From Arthrobacter sp. M2012083 (GTDB lineage Bacteria; Actinomycetota; Actinomycetes; Actinomycetales; Micrococcaceae): a stretch of DNA of 64,000 bases. Positions 50,895-59,295 of the stretch are shown one piece after another; within the stretch, counting starts at the first letter, position 1, and each line of letters begins with the position of its first letter. Position numbers and translations under genes: made by a program. The notes beneath the pieces were generated by a model, which was not told where the DNA came from, did not search any database, and saw only the letters and a list, made by a program, of their open reading frames with translations. The DNA lies in contig NZ_AKKK01000062.1 of the NCBI RefSeq assembly GCF_000281065.1, positions 62,001 through 126,000 on the forward strand, in the 5' to 3' direction.

Positions 50895-52295
50895 ATGGCG
50901 AATCCGAGCCCCGGAAACTCGATCACCCTGCGCGTCGCCGCACCGTCGAGCTTCACAGCTACCAGCGAACTGGCAGCAGCCGTCGGCGCAGCCGGTGCAG
51001 CGATCACCGCGCTGGATGTCACGGAATCCCACCACGAGACGATCGTTGTTGACGTCACCTGCAACACCACCGACGACGACCACGCAGCCCGCGTGAAGGA
51101 CGCCCTGAATGCCCTCGACGGCGTCACCGTCCAGCACGTCTCCGACCGCACCTTCCTCATGCACCTCGGTGGCAAGCTCGAAGTCGTCCCCAAGGTCGCC
51201 CTGCGCAACCGCGACGATCTGTCCCGTGCCTACACTCCCGGCGTCGCCCGCGTTTGCATGGCCATTGCAGAAGACCCGGCCGCAGCCCGCAACCTGACGG
51301 TCAAGCGCAACACCATCGCAGTCCTCACCGACGGCTCCGCCGTGCTGGGCCTTGGCAACATCGGCCCCGCCGCTGCCCTGCCCGTCATGGAAGGCAAGGC
51401 TGCGCTGTTCAAGCAGTTCGCCAACGTTGACGCCTGGCCGGTCTGCCTGGACACCCAGGACACCGAAGAAATCATCATGATCGCCAAAGCCATGGCTCCG
51501 GTCTACGGCGGCATCAACCTCGAAGACATCGCTGCACCGCGTTGCTTTGAGATCGAGAACCGCCTCCGCGAAGAACTGGACATCCCGGTGTTCCACGATG
51601 ACCAGCACGGCACCGCGATCGTCACGCTCGCAGCCTTGGTCAACGCGCTCCGCGTCGTGGACAAGAAGCTCTCCGAGGTCAAGATCGTAGTTTCGGGCGT
51701 CGGCGCTGCCGGCTCGGCCATCATCCAGCTCCTCAAGGCCCAGGGCGCACAGCACATCATCGCCGCCGGCCGCTCCGGCGCCATCCACTCCGGCGAGGAA
51801 TACAACGACGAGCACCGCAGCTGGATCGCCGCGAACACCAACCAAGAAGGCTTCTCCGGAACCCTGCACGACGCCCTCAAGGGAGCGGACGTCTTCATCG
51901 GCGTCAGCGCCCCGCACGTGATCGGCGAAGAGCAGGTGGCATCAATGGCCGAGGACTCGATCGTGTTCGCCATGGCCAACCCCACGCCGGAAATCGATCC
52001 CGTGGTCGCGTCCAAGCACGCAGCCGTGGTTGCTACCGGCCGCAGCGACTTCCCGAACCAGATCAACAACGTGCTGGCCTTCCCCGGCTTCTTCCGGGGC
52101 CTGCTGGACGCCGGAGCATCGGACATTACGCCGAACATGCTGGTGGCCGCCGCCGAGGCAATTGCCAACCGGGTAGCTGACGATGAGCTCAACGCGAGTT
52201 ACATTATCCCCAGCGTCTTCGATCCCCATGTTGCCGCCGATGTAGCGACCGCCGTAGCCAATGCTGCGCACGCCAACGCCGCCAGCGCACTCTAG
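50895..52295 (+). CDS. NAD(P)-dependent malic enzyme with N-terminal ACT-like domain
   Basis: A 466-residue enzyme converting malate to pyruvate and CO2. Residues ~10-80 form an ACT-like regulatory domain (ITLRVAAPSSFTATSELAAAVG, VDVTCNTTDDDHAARVKDAL). The catalytic part has SRAYTPGVARVC, the Lys-bearing TVKRNTIAVLTDGSAVLGLGN, FHDDQHGTAIVTLAAL (metal Asp) and the Rossmann loop VSGVGAAGSAIIQLL. It lacks the phosphotransacetylase domain of long forms. It is first in an operon with malate synthase; AGGAGG precedes the ATG. Together they turn glyoxylate-derived malate into pyruvate. Confidence 0.93.
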   Translation: MANPSPGNSITLRVAAPSSFTATSELAAAVGAAGAAITALDVTESHHETIVVDVTCNTTDDDHAARVKDALNALDGVTVQHVSDRTFLMHLGGKLEVVPKVALRNRDDLSRAYTPGVARVCMAIAEDPAAARNLTVKRNTIAVLTDGSAVLGLGNIGPAAALPVMEGKAALFKQFANVDAWPVCLDTQDTEEIIMIAKAMAPVYGGINLEDIAAPRCFEIENRLREELDIPVFHDDQHGTAIVTLAALVNALRVVDKKLSEVKIVVSGVGAAGSAIIQLLKAQGAQHIIAAGRSGAIHSGEEYNDEHRSWIAANTNQEGFSGTLHDALKGADVFIGVSAPHVIGEEQVASMAEDSIVFAMANPTPEIDPVVASKHAAVVATGRSDFPNQINNVLAFPGFFRGLLDAGASDITPNMLVAAAEAIANRVADDELNASYIIPSVFDPHVAADVATAVANAAHANAASAL

Positions 52296-52311
52296 AAAAG
52301 GACACCGCCAC

Positions 52312-53910
52312 ATGGCTATCACAGTCACTGATCCCCGGCCGATCGATCGCGCCGAGGAAATCCTCACCCCCAAGGCACTGGCTTTCATCGAGGAACTGCA
52401 CAAGCGTTTCGCCGGCACCCGCAACGAGCTCCTGGAGGCGCGGAAGGTCAAGCGCCGGAAGGTTGCTGACACCAGCCGCCTGGACTTCCTGCCGGAGACC
52501 CGGGAAATCCGCGACGGCGACTGGAAAGTTGCCGAGGCACCCGCAGCTTTGCAGGACCGCCGCGTTGAGATGACCGGCCCTGCAACTCCCGCCAAAATGG
52601 CCATCAACGCCTTGAACTCCGGCGCCAAGGTGTGGCTCGCGGACCTCGAGGACGCCAGCACGCCCACATGGCCCAACGTCATCGACGCGATCCTCAACCT
52701 CCGCGATGCCGCCCAGGGCACCCTGAGCTACACCTCGCCCGAGGGCAAGGAATACCGCCTCCGCAGCGACGCTCCCTTGGCCGTTGTTGTTGCCCGTCCC
52801 CGCGGCTGGCACATGGAAGAGAACCACCTGCTGATCGACGGCGAACCCGCCGTGGGTGCGCTGGTGGACTTCGGCCTGCACTTCTTCCACATCGCCAAGC
52901 AGCTGCTCCTCAACGGTCAGGGCCCGTACTACTACCTGCCCAAGATGGAGAGCCACCTTGAGGCCCGCCTCTGGAACGATGTTTTCGTGTTCGCCCAGGA
53001 CTTCCTCGGCATCCCGCAGGGCAGCGTCCGGGCCACGGTCCTCATCGAAACCATCCCGGCAGCGTTCGAGATGGACGAGATCCTCTACGAACTCCGCGAC
53101 CACGCCTCGGGCCTGAACGCCGGCCGCTGGGACTACCTCTTCAGCATCATCAAGTACTTCCGTGATGCCGGCGAAGAGTTCGTCCTCCCGGACCGCGCCA
53201 CCGTTGCCATGACCGCTCCCTTCATGCGCGCCTACACCGAACTCCTGGTCAAAACCTGCCACAAGCGCGGCGCCTTCGCCATGGGTGGCATGGCCGCCGT
53301 CATCCCCAACCGGAAGCAGCCGGACGTCACCGCCGCAGCCTTCGACAAGGTCCGTGCCGACAAGACCCGCGAGGCAAACGATGGCTTCGACGGCTCCTGG
53401 GTTGCGCACCCGGACCTGGTATCCACCTGCCGCGAAGTCTTCGACTCCGTCCTCGGCGACCGCCCCAACCAGCTCGACAAGCAGCGTCCCGAGGTGAGCG
53501 TCACGGCTGAGCAGCTCATCGACGTCGCGTCCGCCGGCGGCACCGTCACGGAAGCCGGCCTGCGGTTGAACCTGTACGTCGCCGTCGCCTACACCGGAGT
53601 CTGGATTTCCGGCAGCGGCGCTGTGGCCATCCACAACCTCATGGAAGACGCCGCGACTGCGGAGATCTCCCGCTCGCAGGTGTGGCAGCAGATCCGGAAC
53701 AAGTCCGTCCTCGCAGACACTGGCAACACCGTGACCCGCGAACTCGTCACCCGCATCCTCGGCGAAGAAACCGAGCGCCTGCGCATCGAGTTCGGTGACG
53801 AGAACTTCAAGGCGTACTACGAGCCCGCGTCCAAGCTGATCGAGGACATCTGTCTGTCCGACGATTACACGGACTTCCTCACCACGCCGGCGTATGAGCT
53901 GGTGGGCTGA
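52312..53910 (+). CDS. aceB: Malate synthase A
   Basis: A 532-residue enzyme condensing glyoxylate and acetyl-CoA to malate. Conserved blocks: EMTGPATPAKMAINALNSGA, WLADLEDASTPTWPNV, RPRGWHMEENH (acetyl-CoA/glyoxylate Arg), FHIAKQL, LIETIPAAFEMDEILYELRDHASGLNAGRWDYLFS (catalytic region, in parts), and MGGMAAVIPNR with the C-terminal Asp region. The start at 52312 is supported by AAAAGGA 9 nt upstream, 16 nt after the malic enzyme stop. No isocitrate lyase is nearby, so the glyoxylate source here is presumably ureide breakdown. Confidence 0.95.
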   Translation: MAITVTDPRPIDRAEEILTPKALAFIEELHKRFAGTRNELLEARKVKRRKVADTSRLDFLPETREIRDGDWKVAEAPAALQDRRVEMTGPATPAKMAINALNSGAKVWLADLEDASTPTWPNVIDAILNLRDAAQGTLSYTSPEGKEYRLRSDAPLAVVVARPRGWHMEENHLLIDGEPAVGALVDFGLHFFHIAKQLLLNGQGPYYYLPKMESHLEARLWNDVFVFAQDFLGIPQGSVRATVLIETIPAAFEMDEILYELRDHASGLNAGRWDYLFSIIKYFRDAGEEFVLPDRATVAMTAPFMRAYTELLVKTCHKRGAFAMGGMAAVIPNRKQPDVTAAAFDKVRADKTREANDGFDGSWVAHPDLVSTCREVFDSVLGDRPNQLDKQRPEVSVTAEQLIDVASAGGTVTEAGLRLNLYVAVAYTGVWISGSGAVAIHNLMEDAATAEISRSQVWQQIRNKSVLADTGNTVTRELVTRILGEETERLRIEFGDENFKAYYEPASKLIEDICLSDDYTDFLTTPAYELVG

Positions 53911-53911
53911 A

Positions 53912-55174
53912 ATGGGCTCATTCTCTTCCTCTGACCTGGCCCACATCGAGTCGCAGCTCGCCGCGACGGACCAGTTGCTTGACCGCAACTACCCCGGCGA
54001 CGACGGCTCACGCCAGCCCATCCACACCGTCTACATCCCGGCCGACCGCTTCACGCCTTCCCTTGCTGCAGAGTGGGGCGCCCAGGCACTGGCGACGGCG
54101 GAAGCTCACGGCGGCCTCGAAAAACTGGGGCAGCTTCTGGGCCAGGAGCCCCACCTGGCTGCCGCTGTTGCGGAACGTGTGGCTGCGAAGCTTTCTGCTG
54201 AGCCGATCGAAGACCTCCGTTTGGACTTCGAAGACGGCTACGGCGACCGCGGCGACGAGGCGGAAGACGCCGACGCCGTTGCTGCCGCCACGGCTGTTGC
54301 CGCTGCAGTTTCGGCCGGAACAGCTCCGCCGTTCATCGGCATCCGCTTCAAGTGCTTCGAAGCCCCCACCCGGGCCCGCGGCCTGAAGACACTGGACCTG
54401 TTCGTGTCCACGTTGGCTGCTGCCGGTGAACTCCCTGCCGGGCTGATCCTCACCCTGCCCAAGGTCACCACGGTGGCCCAGGTGCAGGCGATGGACTTCG
54501 CCGTGTCCCGCCTCGAGGAAGTCCACGGACTTCCCGCTGGCAGGCTTCGGTTTGAGGTCCAGGTGGAAACACCCCAGCTCATCATCGGTGCTGACGGAAC
54601 TTCGCCTGTGGCACAGCTCCCCCACGTCGTCCCGGGCCGCATCAGTGCCCTGCACTACGGGACCTACGATTACAGCGCCTCATTGGGAATCTCCGCGGAG
54701 TACCAGTCCATGGAGCACTTCGTTGCCGACTTCGCCAAGGAAGTCATGCAGCTCGCTGTAGCCGGCACCGGCATCCGCCTCTCCGACGGTTCCACGAACA
54801 TCATCCCCGTGGGCGATGCCGTGGAAGACGCTTGGAAACTGCACGGCCGGCTGGTCCGTCGTTCCTTGGAGAACGGCTACTACCAGGGGTGGGACCTCCA
54901 CGCCGCGCAGCTGCCCAGCCGCTTCTCGGCGTCGTACGCCTTCTATCGCGAGGGTTTGCCCGCCGCTGCACTCCGCCTCCGCAACTATGTGGAACGCACC
55001 GAAGGCGGCGTCATGGATGAGCCCGCCACGGCCCGAGCCTTGGCTGGCTTCGTCCTCCGTGGCGTCCAATGCGGCGCAGTGGGGACCGACGAGGTCAAGG
55101 CGCTTGCCGGCGTCGAACTTTCACAGCTGACCGCACTGGCGCACCCGCGGCTCGCGCAACCGACTTCCCACTGA
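53912..55174 (+). CDS. DUF6986 protein, HpcH/citrate-lyase-like barrel
   Basis: A 420-residue protein of unknown function. The core resembles the HpcH/HpaI-citrate lyase beta superfamily: EDLRLDFEDGYGDRGDEAEDAD (acidic metal site, ~100-120), GIRFKCFEAPTRARGLKTLD (in parts), LPKVTTVAQV, RFEVQVETPQLIIGADG (Glu) and HYGTYDYSASLGI. Such enzymes make or break C-C bonds with CoA esters or keto acids. It begins one base after the malate synthase stop and precedes ureidoglycine aminohydrolase, so it almost certainly acts in ureide or glyoxylate metabolism; the reaction is unknown. An ATG 18 nt upstream overlaps malate synthase. Confidence 0.85.
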   Translation: MGSFSSSDLAHIESQLAATDQLLDRNYPGDDGSRQPIHTVYIPADRFTPSLAAEWGAQALATAEAHGGLEKLGQLLGQEPHLAAAVAERVAAKLSAEPIEDLRLDFEDGYGDRGDEAEDADAVAAATAVAAAVSAGTAPPFIGIRFKCFEAPTRARGLKTLDLFVSTLAAAGELPAGLILTLPKVTTVAQVQAMDFAVSRLEEVHGLPAGRLRFEVQVETPQLIIGADGTSPVAQLPHVVPGRISALHYGTYDYSASLGISAEYQSMEHFVADFAKEVMQLAVAGTGIRLSDGSTNIIPVGDAVEDAWKLHGRLVRRSLENGYYQGWDLHAAQLPSRFSASYAFYREGLPAAALRLRNYVERTEGGVMDEPATARALAGFVLRGVQCGAVGTDEVKALAGVELSQLTALAHPRLAQPTSH

Positions 55175-55188
55175 TAGGAGCATTTCGC

Positions 55189-56001
55189 ATGGGCAAGTAC
55201 TACTACCCGCAGGGCGGCCTGCCGCCGCAGACCCACCTCACCACGGAACGGGCAATCGTCACCGAGGCTTACACGGTGATCCCCAAGGGCGTCATGACGG
55301 ACATCGTCACCAGCAACCTGCCGGGGTTCTCCAACACTCGTTCGTGGATCATCGCGCGACCGATCTCCGGCTTCGCCACCACGTTCTCCCAGCTGATCGT
55401 GGAGATCGCTCCGGGCGGCGGGGCACCCAAGGCCGAGTTTGAGTCCGGTGTTGAAGGCGTCATCTTCGTCACCAAGGGCCAGGTCAACCTGACCTTGGAC
55501 GGCGAACTGCACCATCTCGAAGAGGGCGGCTACGCCTACCTTGCTGCCGGCGCGGAATGGGGCCTGGAGAACGTCTCGGACGACATCGTCTCCTTCCACT
55601 GGATCCGCAAGGCTTACGAACGCCTTGAAGGATTCGAAGCCAAGTCCTTCGTCACCAACGAGAAGGACGTGGAGCCCACCTCCATGCCGGACACCAACGA
55701 CGTCTGGAAGACCACGCGCTTCACGGATTCCAGCGACCTGGCCCACGATATGCAGGTCAACATCGTCACCTTCCAGCCTGGCGGCGTGATCCCCTTCCCG
55801 GAGACCCACGTTATGGAGCACGGCCTGTACGTCCTGGAAGGCAAGGCCATGTACTTGCTCAACAATGACTGGGTTGAGGTGGAAGCCGGCGACTTCATGT
55901 GGCTGCGCGCGTTCTGCCCGCAGGCTTGCTACGCCGGTGGTCCGGGCGAGTTCCGTTACCTGCTGTACAAGGACATGAACCGTCAGGTGAAGCTCACCTA
56001 G
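55189..56001 (+). CDS. allE: (S)-ureidoglycine aminohydrolase (bicupin)
   Basis: A 270-residue two-cupin Mn enzyme converting (S)-ureidoglycine, the product of allantoate hydrolysis, to ureidoglycolate and ammonia. The N-terminal cupin (GGGAPKAEFESGVEGVIFVTKGQVNL, in parts) lacks full metal ligands. The C-terminal cupin has GGVIPFPETHVMEHGLYVLEGKAMYLL with the Glu/His ligands, and the distal CPQACYAGG holds the Gln. TAGGAG lies 9 nt before the ATG, 14 nt after the DUF6986 stop. It is the last gene of the four-gene operon. Confidence 0.92.
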   Translation: MGKYYYPQGGLPPQTHLTTERAIVTEAYTVIPKGVMTDIVTSNLPGFSNTRSWIIARPISGFATTFSQLIVEIAPGGGAPKAEFESGVEGVIFVTKGQVNLTLDGELHHLEEGGYAYLAAGAEWGLENVSDDIVSFHWIRKAYERLEGFEAKSFVTNEKDVEPTSMPDTNDVWKTTRFTDSSDLAHDMQVNIVTFQPGGVIPFPETHVMEHGLYVLEGKAMYLLNNDWVEVEAGDFMWLRAFCPQACYAGGPGEFRYLLYKDMNRQVKLT

Positions 56002-56018
56002 TTCGTTCCTTGCGCCGA

Positions 56019-56061
56019 GATCGCCGGAATGCTGCCAGTTCACTGGGAGTCTTCCGGCGAT
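56019..56061 (+). terminator. Terminator of the malic enzyme-allE operon
   Basis: ATCGCCGGAA / TTCCGGCGAT stem (56020-56029 with 56052-56061) and a 22-nt loop, 18 nt past allE. Short GGTTTCGGCG-type direct repeats follow to 56115. Confidence 0.6.
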
Positions 56062-56121
56062 TTCGCGTTTCTCCGGCGGTTTCGGCGTGGGTCCGGCGGT
56101 TTCGGCGCGGGTCCGGTGGAC

Positions 56122-56421
56122 TCAGCGGCTTCGGCGGCCTATGGCGAGCCCTGCCCAGAACGCGAGGACAAGCAGGCCAATAACTGTCACAACCAGCCCG
56201 AGCTGTGTGCCTTGGCTGACCATGGCTCCACCGTTCCCGACGAAGACAGTGTCACTCAACGGTGCGTAGGCGAACCAGCCGAAGCTGGTGCTTTGGTTGG
56301 TCCACGCCACGATCAGCCCCACGATCACAGCGATCAGCCCCAGCAAAGGCACGACGACGGCTGCCGGTTTGCGGGCAGGCTGCGGTGTGCTCTGTTCCCC
56401 AAGTTTGTTGTTTTCCCCCAT
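56122..56421 (-). CDS. Small membrane protein, two transmembrane segments
   Basis: A 99-residue hypothetical protein with two hydrophobic segments (AAVVVPLLGLIAVIVGLIVAW and LGLVVTVIGLLVLAFWAGLAIG, each given up to a few residues) joined by a ~30-residue polar loop, ending GRRSR. It has the look of actinobacterial two-TM proteins of unknown role. No convincing ribosome binding site. It lies 35 nt from the MmcQ-like gene on the same strand. Confidence 0.7.
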   Translation of the reverse strand: MGENNKLGEQSTPQPARKPAAVVVPLLGLIAVIVGLIVAWTNQSTSFGWFAYAPLSDTVFVGNGGAMVSQGTQLGLVVTVIGLLVLAFWAGLAIGRRSR

Positions 56422-56456
56422 GCGGCCGAGTCTAGCCTGCGCGCCCACCCACCCAA

Positions 56457-56771
56457 CTAGACGGGTTTGCCCGGGCCGCCGGCGATTCGGTACGACTCCC
56501 GGAGCAGTTCATCGAGCTCGTCCACGTCGATGTTGTCCAGCCGGATGAGCATCAGCTTCGGGGATTGTTCGTGATGCGGTGTCCAGAAGAAGGTGTCGGG
56601 TTTCATGGCTGCGAGTGCTTCGCGTTCTTCGGTTTTCACCGTGCCCACGCCTTCTTCCCACATGCGCGCCATGAGGGACTTGGCGAACCACGCGGGCTGC
56701 CCCCAACTGGGGCGCTCAGTGACTCCGGGCATGCTCAGGCAGATGCGTCTTACGTCGTCCTCCGTGGCCAT
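56457..56771 (-). CDS. MmcQ/YjbR family protein
   Basis: A 104-residue protein of the CyaY-like-fold MmcQ/YjbR family: MATEDDVRRICLSMPGVTERPSWGQPAWF (in parts), then FLWTPHHEQSP-type strand seen here as DTFFWTPHHEQSPKLMLIRL, and DELDELLRESYRI. Members are annotated as putative DNA-binding proteins without firm evidence. It is co-oriented with the two-TM gene and divergent from the DinB gene. Confidence 0.85.
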   Translation of the reverse strand: MATEDDVRRICLSMPGVTERPSWGQPAWFAKSLMARMWEEGVGTVKTEEREALAAMKPDTFFWTPHHEQSPKLMLIRLDNIDVDELDELLRESYRIAGGPGKPV

Positions 56772-56894
56772 GGTTCACTGTCGCATCCGCCCGGGGCAGC
56801 GACAAGCGAAATCGCGGGAATGCTGCGACAACGCTGGAGCTCATCGGACTGGTTGGCACGTTTCCCGCGAACCCGGCGCCCCGGACCTCTTCGG

Positions 56895-56900
56895 TAGAGT
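56895..56900 (+). promoter_or_regulatory. Leaderless -10 candidate of the DinB gene
   Basis: TAGAGT ends 7 nt before the ATG at 56908; no ribosome binding site. The same hexamer is used before the AlkD-like gene at 3365. Confidence 0.5.
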
Positions 56901-56907
56901 CCTGACC

Positions 56908-57495
56908 ATGGATGAAAAAGCGACGCTGCTCACATATTTGCGCCTCCGTAGGACCGATCTGCTCGGGAAACTGGATGGGCTGAGCGAATACGATGCCCGC
57001 CGGCCCATGACACCCACGGGAACGAACCTGCTGGGCTTGGTCAAGCATGTGGCCAGTGTGGAATTGGGGTATTTCGGTGAGACTTTCGGCCGGCCCAGCG
57101 GCAGGGAGCTCCAGTGGTTAGCCGACGATGCAGCACCGGATTCGGACATGTGGGTTCCGGCAACGGAGAGCCGCGAAGAAATCCTGGAGCTTCACCACTT
57201 TTCCGCCAAACACAGCGACGAGACCATCGAGTCCCTCCCTTTGGACGCTCCCGGCGTTGTGCCGTGGTGGTCGGATGAGAAGAAGAACGTCACTCTCCAC
57301 CAGATCCTGGTCCACATGTGCGTGGAAACGTCCAGGCATGCGGGGCACGCGGACATTATTCGCGAACTCATTGACGGCAACATTGGGCAGAGACCGGGCG
57401 ATCCGAACATCCCGGGCCGATCCACGGAAGAGTGGGCAGCCCACCGTGCCCGTATTGAGCAGGCGGCGCTGCAGGCAGACGAAAGCAGCGCCTAA
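56908..57495 (+). CDS. DinB family protein (DUF664 type)
   Basis: A 195-residue four-helix-bundle protein. Helix 1 TLLTYLRLRRTDLLGKLDGLSEYDARRPM is followed by LLGLVKHVASVELGYFGETFG with the first His ligand, and LHQILVHMCVETSRHAGHADIIRELIDG with the second His pair, matching the metal-binding DinB/DUF664 group that includes mycothiol-dependent transferases. Activity is unknown; mycothiol dependence would fit an actinobacterium but is inference. The start at 56908 is set by the domain start and the adjoining promoter hexamer. Confidence 0.87.
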   Translation: MDEKATLLTYLRLRRTDLLGKLDGLSEYDARRPMTPTGTNLLGLVKHVASVELGYFGETFGRPSGRELQWLADDAAPDSDMWVPATESREEILELHHFSAKHSDETIESLPLDAPGVVPWWSDEKKNVTLHQILVHMCVETSRHAGHADIIRELIDGNIGQRPGDPNIPGRSTEEWAAHRARIEQAALQADESSA

Positions 57496-57855
57496 ACCTT
57501 CATAGGTGGCCTGGTGAGGCGCTGGCATACTAACGGGCTCACAGGCCACTATTGCCCGGATTGTCTTGAGCGAGGTTTGGCGGTTGAGGGCGGCCGCCTT
57601 CAGACCTCTTTGGCTTCGACGATGCCCGAAAATCAACCTCTTTCGGGTGTATTCGTTCTAAAGAGGCTTCATAAAGCAGCAGACCCCACCCCTCGATGAA
57701 CTTCCGGTCACATTCTGTTTACACGCCAACCATGGCCTTTTGGTATCCCAAAGTGTAATCTCCATCACATTCCCTCATGTGATATTCGCATTCCGCATGA
57801 CGGAACATTCACGTGGCAATGAATGAACCCTTCAGAGCTCAGATAGGAGCGCACT
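57496..57855. other. Intergenic region upstream of the MFS-racemase operon
   Basis: 360 nt with no supported gene. The last 100 nt are AT-rich for this genome, carry the TTCCG-N5-CGGAA palindrome and presumably the operon promoter. Confidence 0.65.
57791..57805. promoter_or_regulatory. Palindromic operator candidate (site E) TTCCG-N5-CGGAA
   Basis: A perfect 5-5-5 palindrome 50 nt upstream of the MFS start, with the same arms as the site upstream of the 58-residue protein (46309-46323). Confidence 0.65.
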
Positions 57856-59295
57856 GTGGAAAAAGACCTTGCCCAGGAGGCTGCAACACCGCGGACCGGA
57901 TCCCTGGCCAAACAAATCGAAGGCGCGTATCAACGGATAGGGGTGACAGGCGCACATCGCCAAATTGTCTTCATGATCCTGCTGGGCGTCTTCTTCGACG
58001 CCCTCGAACAAAATGCCGTAGGCATCACCGGACCCATCCTCCGCCAGTCGTGGGGATTGGGCGCCACCGAAATCGGCTTGCTGAACACAATGACGTTTAC
58101 GGCAACCGCACTTGGACGGCTCGCGACGGGCCTCATCGTCGATAAATACGGCCGGCGGCACATGCTGGTCATCAACCTCATCATCTTCGCCGGTGGTTCA
58201 TTGCTCTGCGCCGTTGCTCCGAACTATCCCATTTTGGCCGCAGGCCGCTTCATTGTCGGTTTCGGGCTCGGTGGTGAAATAGCCGTTGCCGTGATCATGA
58301 TGGCGGAGTTCTTCGCCGCCAAACACCGCGGCACCGCAGTGGGACTGATCAACGTCACCGCGGCGGGTCTGGGCAACATGCTGGCACCGGCCTTCGGCAT
58401 CCTCGTCTTCACGCTCTTCGACGGCCCGGACAAGTGGCGCTGGGTTTTCGGCCTGCTGTTCATCCCCGCCCTGCTGGTGATGTTCTTCAGAAGGTACGTC
58501 CCGGAAACGCCGCGCTTCCTGGCTTCCCAAGGCAAAATCGATGAGGCAAACCTAGTCATCACCCGCCTTGCCCGCAACAAGCTCTCCGGCCCCATTAAGG
58601 ATCCGGAAACATACATCACAGCAGTACCCGATCCTGTGGTGGTGAAATCGTCCGGGCACTGGAAGGATGCCCTCCGCGGCAAGCTCCTCAAGCGTACGGT
58701 GCTGCTGTGCGTTGCCGTTTGCATGTCCTACGCCGCCCAGATTTCCATGCTGACGCTGATGCCCACCATCCTGGTGTCCCGCGGTTATGCCGTGAACACG
58801 AGCCTCTGGTTCACGCTGATCATGCAGTCCGGTTCATTGCTTGGTGCCTGCACAGCCGCCTACCTCGCCAGCCGATTGCCCCGGAAGAAAGTGCTCACAG
58901 CGGCCGCAATTCTTGGCTGCTTGTCCGGGCTGTCAATGGCCTTCCTTGCCACCGACATCGTCCTCGTGGTGATCTTCGGAGTCCTCTTCAACTTCTCGGT
59001 GATCATCCTGAACACCACCATCTGGCTGTTTGCTCCGGAGCTCTACCCCACGCGCACCCGTGGTTTCGGTACGTCCATCATTCTGGCAGCGGGTTCTTTG
59101 TCCGGAGGCCTGTTCCCGCTCATCTCCGGGGCCGTGTTCGACTCCGCCGGGTTGCCGGGTATGTTCACCACGCTGGCAGTGCTGTTCGTCATCCTGGCGA
59201 TCGTGGTCCAATTCCCGCCCGAGACCTTCAACAAGCCCCTGGAAGAGGACGCTGAACCGGGCGATGACGAGGAAGCTGCGATCTATGGACACTAG
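57856..59295 (+). CDS. MFS transporter, sugar/aromatic-acid type
   Basis: A 479-residue 12-helix permease. IVFMILLGVFFDALEQNAVGITGPILRQSWG is helix 1; GRLATGLIVDKYGRRHMLVINL is the loop 2-3 signature; GFGLGGEIAVAVIMMAEFFAAKHRGTAVG helix 4-5 and FAPELYPTRTRGFGTS the loop 10-11 signature (pieces). The GTG start follows AGGAG by 8 nt. It overlaps the racemase-like gene by 11 nt. The operator-like palindrome upstream suggests a ureide, hydantoin or related N-compound as substrate; not demonstrable from sequence. Confidence 0.88.
   Translation: MEKDLAQEAATPRTGSLAKQIEGAYQRIGVTGAHRQIVFMILLGVFFDALEQNAVGITGPILRQSWGLGATEIGLLNTMTFTATALGRLATGLIVDKYGRRHMLVINLIIFAGGSLLCAVAPNYPILAAGRFIVGFGLGGEIAVAVIMMAEFFAAKHRGTAVGLINVTAAGLGNMLAPAFGILVFTLFDGPDKWRWVFGLLFIPALLVMFFRRYVPETPRFLASQGKIDEANLVITRLARNKLSGPIKDPETYITAVPDPVVVKSSGHWKDALRGKLLKRTVLLCVAVCMSYAAQISMLTLMPTILVSRGYAVNTSLWFTLIMQSGSLLGACTAAYLASRLPRKKVLTAAAILGCLSGLSMAFLATDIVLVVIFGVLFNFSVIILNTTIWLFAPELYPTRTRGFGTSIILAAGSLSGGLFPLISGAVFDSAGLPGMFTTLAVLFVILAIVVQFPPETFNKPLEEDAEPGDDEEAAIYGH

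Noticed and set aside
52204..53988. 594-residue minus-strand frame opposite malate synthase
   Set aside because: Shadow frame covering the ends of two confirmed operon genes.
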